Source: Astrothelium macrocarpum | Taxonomy: Eukaryota > Ascomycota > Dothideomycetes > Trypetheliales > Trypetheliaceae | Reading direction: 5' to 3' | DNA length: 64,000 nucleotides | Assembly: GCA_021030915.1 (NCBI GenBank) | Contig: JAGEMR010000081.1 | Span: forward strand, 62,001-126,000 | In this document: piece after piece, positions 56,863-64,000 of the stretch | Position numbering within the stretch: position 1 is the stretch's first letter | How the letters are laid out: each line of letters opens with the position of its first letter | Program-made: the position numbers and the translations under genes | The notes under the pieces: model-generated | What the model saw: the letters and a program-made list of their open reading frames with translations, nothing else | Databases searched by the model: none | What the model was told of the DNA's origin: nothing

Positions 56863-57830
56863 GGGTATTTCGGGAGGTCCGAGATGTGATGGTGGTGGTG
56901 GTTACTCGTGTTATTGTAGTGGGTTGGATATCGGTTCAGGTGTGATAAGACTTCTTTAGTGTTGTGGACCTTGAGGATTGAAATACAGAAATCCGGATGG
57001 CTGTGCAAGGATAGTGTGTATTTGTGGAGGGTGAGTCGTAGGAAGGCTTTGAAGGGTGGATTCGGATGCTCTTTGTTTGGGAATGAAGGTCAATGTGTAA
57101 AAGAGTGACTGGTATTCAACTCATGCACGAACGAGTGAGTGCAGAGTGAAAAGAGGGAGAAAGGAGCGAAAGGAAGAGCACGAAAAGCACCAGCTTCACG
57201 ATAACAAGTGCATGAGGAGGGTGGAACAGCGATAGATGAAAAGGATATCAGAAGATGCAGTATCAGATAGTAAGGAACAGACCCACAGTTTAGGAGTATG
57301 GCCCAATTCAAGCTCCAAGTTCTTACCCTGTCGAGCACTGCATCTGCGTCCCTGCTGCAATCAAAACTGCCCAACGGTTGTTTTGCAGCACTTGTCCATT
57401 TCAGCGAGCTCCCTGAGCTTCATAGGGTCTGTTCGGCACGATCCTTGCCAAATGACCTTGGTGGCTCCCTGTCCTAGCCATTTGGGTGAGAATAGCCATG
57501 TCGAGTATCCACAAAAGGTTTTATGAACGATGATCAGACCTGGGATGAGGGATGATAGAGCCAATGAAACATGACAGTCAGGCGCTTGGATGGATGTTTC
57601 GACGTTTTCTAGCTTTCCACGGTGATGCCGGAAGGTATGGGTGGCTTGGTTTGTTTGGCCGGGTTGCCGAAATTGCGGATGGATCTGGTATGGTAGTTCA
57701 GGGGTTGAGGTCGGAAGATTTGTGCGGCATGGATCTTTTTGTTTTTCATCTGTGCTGGATAACAACATTATTCAACATACTGGAGTGTCAGCAATCACGC
57801 GATTGAGATTATTCGTGTTGTGATTGCAAC
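56863..57830. other. divergent intergenic region, no gene
   Basis: 970 bases between the membrane-protein and NGI1 start codons; both promoters should be here. Frames of 84-135 residues on either strand are unrecognised. Confidence 0.5.
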
Positions 57831-58625
57831 ATGTCGCCAGAGAGCCTTCCATACTGGCAAGTCAATGTCGCGGAAAATAGGCGACTTGCAGAGTGTCCAG
57901 ATTTTCTTGCTGATGCCAATGAAAAAGACCGCGGCATTCTGAGCACGAGGGACGAGGAGTACCATCGGCAGACTTGGTCAGAAGTGCAGCAATTCATCGG
58001 TAGGCCAAGAACGAACTATTCTTGAGGCTTTTTGGAAACCAGTCTGTTGACTGTTCAAGAGACAAATCATCTTGAACTTTTCCAACGGGTTCCATCCGAT
58101 TTACGAAGATACAAGGAATACACGTGGAAGCTCAAGAAACAATATGGCTCCGTGATGAACTTTGTGCTTCAAGAGCGATTGCGATGGACTGATATGACTT
58201 GTGCTGGACCTCCTTTTACGAGTGCAGGTTAGTAATGTCTCATCGACTTCTCCATGTGTCAGGCCTCTAATCTCGCAGACGACTACAAGATTCTGTATAA
58301 TGATTGGCCGTATGGCCTGGAAGCAGGGATTGTGCACTTGGTGGTCTGGACCAAATTTGACCTTGAAGACGATCCTGACACAGACGACTTGACTGTCAAA
58401 GCACGACAGGATATTGATGATTTTGTGGAAAGAACTTTTCGATCTCAGGTACCGTCAGATCAAGTCATTTGGTTCAAGAACTGGAAGTCTCTAAAATCAA
58501 TTCATGCTGTCGAGCATTTCCATGTCATGTTGTACAAGCCTGACATGGACTTTATTCGACAAATTACGCATGATGATGTCCCTTTGGCTGTCAAAGTGCA
58601 AATGGCTACCGAAGGCTCGATCTGA
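57831..58625 (+). CDS. N-acetylglucosamine-induced protein 1-like (DUF3605)
   Basis: Three exons (57831-57999, 58060-58227, 58279-58625; introns 60 and 51 bp) give 227 residues, normal for the family. The DUF3605 landmarks appear in order: LPYWQVNVAENRRLAECPDF, TWSEVQQFIETNHLELFQRV, LRRYKEYTWKLKKQYGSV, ILYNDWPYGLEAGIVHLVVW and VIWFKNWKSLKSIHAVEHFH. The name comes from induction of the Candida homologue by GlcNAc; the biochemical activity is unknown. The second acceptor is fixed by frame: the earlier AG at 58260-58261 would create an immediate stop. Confidence 0.85.
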
Positions 58626-59939
58626 TGGTCCATTGCCTCTTTGGAGCTCATCAATGACGAGTCCAGTTGATTACACTTATCAAGGTGTTGATTTGACATA
58701 GACGATAGACTCTTATAAAGTAATGGGCGAACCGAGTGTGGTGCTTTGTTTTTGCGCGGGTTGCGCCCATCCACCTTTTAGTCATGAAGGGACTTTGATT
58801 ACGATGGTGCAATAGAATGTCTAACAAGTGATTCCTCATCAATGAACGATTTTACTTCCATTCCTGATATAGGGCATGCAAGGAAATTTGCTCCGAACAC
58901 TTGGTGTGAAGCGTCTCGATATTTACGTAACTGGCGTTAGAATTAGGATAGTGGTCGCACACCCAGACAAAGGAACACATAAACTGCACGAAATGTTGAA
59001 AAGTGGTAGAGCGATATGTCAATCGACAAAATTAGAACAGTGATTGCTACTCAGCTTACGGTGACTTGCAGTACCATAAGCATGCATCGTAACTCTGTCT
59101 CCACTTATGATGGACGTGCTTCTCTTATCAGCACCCAGCATAATCTTCCAATCCACCGTTTATCTGCACCCAGAATCAGTTGGTGTGGAGGCGGCATTAA
59201 AGTTTTGACGGAATCGAATGGTGTGATGTCAGAAGGCGTGCAACAATTGGTTGACGTCCACGGGTATCACCCTTGCCGCAGCCAAGACGTCAAGAGATGC
59301 AGGAACGTGAGCGTTCTGAGGTACGAACGGTGGATCGATGGATCTTATCTACTTGGTACTTTACCCCGGATTGCGGTGAAAAAGGCCAAGCCCGGATTGG
59401 GAATTTGATCATCGTTCAGCTTCGACCATCAACGGCCGCCAGCTGAGCACGGCAAGAAAAAACTAGGAGAATGAGGCCAACTTCTTTTCTCCACTCTTCG
59501 CTCCCTCTTGCTTTTTGTTTTGCCCCTCAAACTCTTCTTTCGCCTTGTCTAGACCCTGCTCCTACTTTGTTCCTTTGACCTTGTTCCTTCTCACCCTATT
59601 TTGCTCCCGTGTCCTCGCAGCATTCCAAGTCGCAACTTTCCTCGCAACTTTCCTCCACTGCGCTTTCACTGTGAAACAGTATTCACTAACCCTAATGCCT
59701 GACGAGAACCGTGCGGCTGAGCGCTGAATCCTCCCGTGTTGTTTGCTTGACGTTGCCCGTCAAAAAAGTCATCAATTGTCTTGCGCAACACCTGACAAAT
59801 GCTGACTGACGGACAATCCTGTAGCCTAGCCATACATTGACAACCTCAAACTTCTCAATCACAACTCAAAGGTCTCTGTGGAAGTTGTACATGTACTAGA
59901 TACTCAGTCTTGCAGTCCGGGCCCCAACCCACCTCCAAT
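58626..59939. promoter_or_regulatory. HMG-CoA reductase upstream region
   Basis: 1.3 kb without a supported gene. A long pyrimidine-rich tract (about 59478-59650: repeated CTTTT, CTCTTCC) of the kind seen near fungal transcription starts lies 300-460 bases before the start codon. ATCACCC at 59266-59272 resembles the core of a sterol regulatory element, next to a TGACGTCC at 59252-59259; single short matches like these are weak evidence. Confidence 0.35.
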
Positions 59940-62900
59940 ATGCTTCTCTCGATCCTTCCTACCACCCTTCGTGGCTCGAACCGCACACCTCAAAACGATG
60001 CTCCAGGATGGTTCAATCGCCAGATCACACCGGTCCTCCTGTCTCTGTCACGACGAGCATGTTCTCATCCTATTCACACCATCGTCTTTTTTGCTGTACT
60101 GTCAAGTACCGTGTACATGGGCTTGCTTGAAAGCTCCTTGTTCGAACCACCAGTCCATACACCCGAGACCGGCAAGGCAGACTTTAATACATTATTGGCA
60201 GGAAGCAGAAGACTAAGACTGAACTCCAGTACTGCTTGGAAATGGCAAATTGAGGACAATAATCGGGAAATAGTTAGACATGAGGTACGTTACCCAGGAA
60301 AAGGCGTTCAATATATGGAAGATAATGCTGAAAATTAGCCAGTCTCCAAATGATTTGGCACTTTTGACATTTGTTTTTCCCGAATCATCAGGCGGCGCAT
60401 CTCAAGCTGCTCCACCGGCCCATGCTGTCCCTGTACCCCGGAATTGTTCAGCTCGCGTCCTACCCCTCTCAACCAACCCTCTTTCTTCCATTTCACAAGA
60501 CACCACACTCGCTTTTTCAGTACCATACAGTCAGGCGCCCCAGCTTCTGGATGCTGTTCGCGAGATTCCTCTCCCAGTTACGGATACTGAAGAAGTAGAC
60601 GATGCCCTAGAGCAGAAAAAATGGATTATGAAGGCGGCAAAGCCATCTAGCAACTCAGGTAAAGGTGTACGCAGCTGGGCTACCAATGCATGGACTTCAT
60701 TCCTTGACCTATTAAAGGTATATCATCAAATACTTTGGTCATGCTCGTTTTCTAATCATAGTCCAGAACGCCGAAACTTTGGATATTATCATCATGGTTC
60801 TCGGATATCTTTCAATGCACCTGACATTTGTCTCTCTCTTCCTTTCCATGCGTAGTCTTGGATCCAATTACTGGCTTGCGACTACCGTATTAATCCATTC
60901 ATTCTTCGCCCTGTTCTTCGCGCTGCTGGTAACCATTACTCTTGGAGTTCCTATCAACATGGTACTTTTGTCGGAAGGTCTTCCATTCTTGGTCGTCACT
61001 ATTGGTTTCGAAAAGCCCATTATTCTGACAAAAGTCGTGCTTTCAGCTGCAGTCAATGCAAACCGCCCATCTGCATCAGCCGAGGGCAGTCCACCGGGCA
61101 GTCGTGAGCGTACATCAATGACCATCCAGAGCGCGGTACAGACTGCTGTCAAAGAGCGAGGATTTGAAATTGTCCGCGATTACAGCATCGAGATTCTTAT
61201 CCTCGTTGCCGGTGCTGCATCGGGTGTTCAAGGTGGTTTACGCCAATTTTGCTTCCTCGCGGCCTGGATCTTGTTCTTTGACTGTCTTTTGCTTTTCACT
61301 TTCTACACCGCAATTTTGACCATTAAGCTGGAAATCAATCGAATCAAACGACATGTGACATTGAGAAGAGCATTAGAAGAAGATGGCGTTAGTCGAAGGG
61401 TTGCAGAAAATGTTGCCGCAAGTAATGATTGGCCAACCAGCCTCTCTGCTGACGTGAATAATACTTCTAGCGGAGGCACAATATTTGGACGAAAGATCAG
61501 AGATAGCAGCGTTCCCAAGTTCAAGATTCTCATGGTCTCGGGCTTTATCATTATCAATCTGTTGAATGTAGTTACTTTGCCATTTCGAGGAGGACGCAAT
61601 AATACGTCGGCCGCAATTTCTGGTCTCTCAAGCGTCGTCACGCAACCTCCAATGGATCCATTCAAAGTTGCTGGAAATGGTCTTGATGCCATCTTTCATC
61701 ACGCCAATACATCACATTCGCCAACAACCGTCACTGTATTGACACCAATCAAATACGAACTTGAATACCCTTCTGTTCATTATTCTTCAAACGAAGATCC
61801 TTCGTCCGCACTGTTCCAATTCGCTGGTACAGATCAATTATTAGATGGTGTGGGGGGTAGCGTTGTGAACGGTGTCTTGAAAAGTTTGGAGGATCCCATT
61901 CTGAGTAAATGGATCATTGCTGCCCTTGCCATGAGTCTAATACTCAATGGCTATCTATTTAATGCTGCTCGATGGAGTATCAAGGAACCAACAGATCTTC
62001 CACCAGAAGAAGCTGCGGCTAATGCAGAGGTTGCTGCAAATCAAGCAACAGGACAGGCACAGCTTCCAGCACAACCAGATGCTCGTATCGTTGTGGAACT
62101 CGAAGACGGAGAAGATGACAAGGATGAAGAAACCGAGGAGAAAGAGCCTGAGCCGCAATCAAAGCGGACGCTTGCTGAATGCAAAGCCATGCTCAAAGCC
62201 AGACAAGCGCCCCTTCTTACTGATGCTGAACTTATCGAACTCTCCCTCCATGGTGAGATTCCCGGCTATGCTCTAGAAAAGACTCTTAAAGATAAGACAC
62301 GGGCTGTCAAGGTTCGACGGGGCGTCATTTCTCGTACGCCTGGCACCATGACTTACTCTTCTCTACTCGAAAAGTCGGCATTACCCTACAAACACTACGA
62401 TTATGAGCGTGTCTTCAATGCCTGTTGTGAAAACGTCATTGGTTACATGCCTCTTCCCGTTGGAGTTGCTGGACCTTTGACCATTGATGGCAGGAACTAC
62501 TTTTTACCCATGGCCACCACCGAGGGTGTCCTTGTCGCAAGCACATCGCGAGGCTGCAAAGCCATCAACTCTGGCGGTGGTGCGGTCACCGTTCTCACTG
62601 CCGATGGCATGACCCGCGGCCCCTGCGTCTCCTTTGCATCACTTGCCCGCGCCGGCGCCGCCAAAATCTGGCTCGATAGCGACGAAGGCCAGCGCGTCAT
62701 GCGCACCGCATTCAACTCTACCTCACGTTTCGCGCGTCTTCAGAACATGAAGACCGCCCTCGCGGGTACCTACCTGTACATTCGCTTCAAAACCACCACG
62801 GGTGACGCCATGGGCATGAACATGATCAGCAAGGGCGTCGAACAAGCGCTGTCCGTCATGGCTAACGAAGCTGGCTTTCCGGACATGCAAATCATTTCGC

Positions 62901-63692
62901 TTAGTGGAAACTACTGCACTGACAAGAAGGCAGCAGCTATCAACTGGATCGACGGTCGCGGAAAGTCCGTCGTCGCTGAAGCAATCATCCCCGCAGATGT
63001 CGTAAGATCCGTACTAAAGAGCAGTGTCGACGCCCTCGTGGAGCTCAACACAGCTAAGAACCTCATCGGCTCCGCCATGGCAGGCTCAATCGGCGGATTC
63101 AACGCCCACGCGGCCAACATCGTCACCGCCATCTTCCTCGCCACAGGCCAAGACCCGGCCCAGAACGTCGAGAGCTCCAACTGCATCGTCACCATGCGCA
63201 AGTAAGCCATCCCATCCCATCTTTCATTCCTCTCTTCCCCCCTTCTCTTTCTCATCACCTCCACACATTCCACCCACCGGACTGACAAACCCCAGACTCC
63301 CCACAGCAGCCCTCCAAATCTCCGTCTCCCTCCCCTGCCTCGAAGTCGGCACCATCGGCGGCGGCACCATCCTCGAGCCGCAAGCCGCCATGCTCGACCT
63401 CCTCGGCGTGCGCGGCGCCCACCCGACCTCGCCCGGCGCCAACGCGCAGCAGCTGGCGCGCGTCATCGGCGCGGCGGTGCTCGCGGGCGAACTCTCCCTC
63501 TGCGCCGCGCTCGCCGCGGGCCACCTCGTGCAGGCGCACATGAGCCACAATCGCAGCGCCGCGACGAGCGCTGCGCCCACGCGCGTCGGCACGCCGAAAC
63601 TCGAGAGTGCGCCGGGCCCGGTCGGGTTGGGCTTGGAGAGGGCCGCGGGGACCGCGGTGGCTGGTGGACGGGGGGAGGGGGCGGGGAGGTAG
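59940..63692 (+). CDS. hmg1: 3-hydroxy-3-methylglutaryl-CoA reductase
   Basis: Four exons (59940-60284, 60343-60717, 60767-63201, 63296-63692; introns 58, 49 and 94 bp) give 1183 residues, usual for filamentous fungi. This ER membrane enzyme reduces HMG-CoA to mevalonate with NADPH, the controlled step of sterol and isoprenoid synthesis. After an N-terminal membrane segment and a lumenal region comes the sterol-sensing domain (about 241-430): [20 protein letters not shown] and [20 protein letters not shown]. The catalytic domain (about 700-1140) has [16 protein letters not shown], the catalytic Glu in [14 protein letters not shown], the Asp in [17 protein letters not shown] and the catalytic His in [11 protein letters not shown]. 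That Ser is where AMPK-type inhibition occurs in other species. The 3' exon is far more GC-rich than the rest. Confidence 0.95.
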
Positions 63693-64000
63693 GAGGAGCG
63701 ATGTTGGCGGAGGGAATGGGTTTGTAGTGCTAGATGGTGACCAAGGGCGTGTGGATACGGTCGTGATGACTTTGAGGGTTGTGCTTGTGGTGATGTGTTG
63801 TCGTGTGTGTGTGCAGATTAGCGGATACTAGATTGCGTGTGATACAAGATTAAAAGTACACTTGCGGTTTGTTCGGCGCTTTTGTTAGAAGGGCGCTTGT
63901 TAGACGGGTGCTCTTACGGCGTAAGAATATGCTTGACGGCTTCGTAATATAGGCTACGACGCGTCAACCGCGTCGTGATTGGAGGTTGAGGTGTGTCGTT
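63693..64000. other. 3' flank of HMG-CoA reductase
   Basis: The last 308 bases hold the presumed 3' untranslated region and no further gene. GTTAGA.GGG(C/T)GCT repeats loosely at about 63884-63912. Confidence 0.5.

Noticed and set aside
1..64000. tRNA, rRNA or CRISPR-type arrays
   Set aside because: No B-box-like GGTTCGAATCC in cloverleaf context, no ribosomal RNA sequence and no regularly spaced repeats were seen.

Overview
The window comes from a filamentous ascomycete (Pezizomycotina). Genes carry short introns (44-225 bp, mostly 49-80) with GT-AG ends and CTAAC/CTGAC-type branch sites. There is a Spa2-type polarity protein, a sterol-sensing HMG-CoA reductase and a fungal ULD/ankyrin protein. 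DNA transposons are degraded in the style of repeat-induced point mutation (RIP). I cannot name the species from sequence alone.

Layout. (1) 1-4.4 kb: an extremely AT-rich, RIP-like island holding a wrecked pogo/Fot1-type element with intact 46-bp terminal inverted repeats, then an LTR-like scrap. (2) 4.4-19.1 kb: normal base composition but no convincing intact gene. It holds eroded coding matter (a KH-protein fragment with an in-frame stop; a tandemly repeated Arg/Ser-rich segment), a family of inverted repeats at 10.2-11.7 kb and a cluster of long hairpins at 14.8-16.3 kb. (3) 19.1-39.2 kb: a conserved gene block: SLX4 (+), a purine-cytosine permease (-), Spa2 (-), an ING/Yng2 PHD protein (-), a HOS2-type histone deacetylase (+, head-to-head with ING), a BTB protein (+) and a small secreted protein (+). 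(4) 39.8-42.0 kb: a second, unrelated RIP-degraded DNA transposon with GC-rich inverted ends and a TA target duplication. (5) 42.4-54.8 kb: an accessory stretch: a ULD-ankyrin gene interrupted by one in-frame TAG, a membrane-anchored aspartic-protease-like protein without the usual first catalytic Asp motif, and a 1229-residue repeat-rich, probably GPI-anchored wall protein. (6) 55.3-63.7 kb: housekeeping again: U2AF small subunit (+), a small membrane protein (-), an NGI1/DUF3605 protein (+) and HMG-CoA reductase (+).

The neighbours do not form one pathway. The conserved genes cover DNA repair, nucleobase uptake, polarity, chromatin, splicing and sterol synthesis. The accessory segments beside the transposons hold self-recognition-like and surface genes. 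The most unusual signals are a probable GC-AG intron in SLX4, the isolated nonsense codon in the ULD-ankyrin gene, two hairpins whose arm mismatches are all wobble-compatible on a single strand, transposon ends that escaped the mutation of their interiors, and steep GC gradients inside several housekeeping genes. Exon coordinates were derived by eye from splice motifs and frame, and no transcript data were available.
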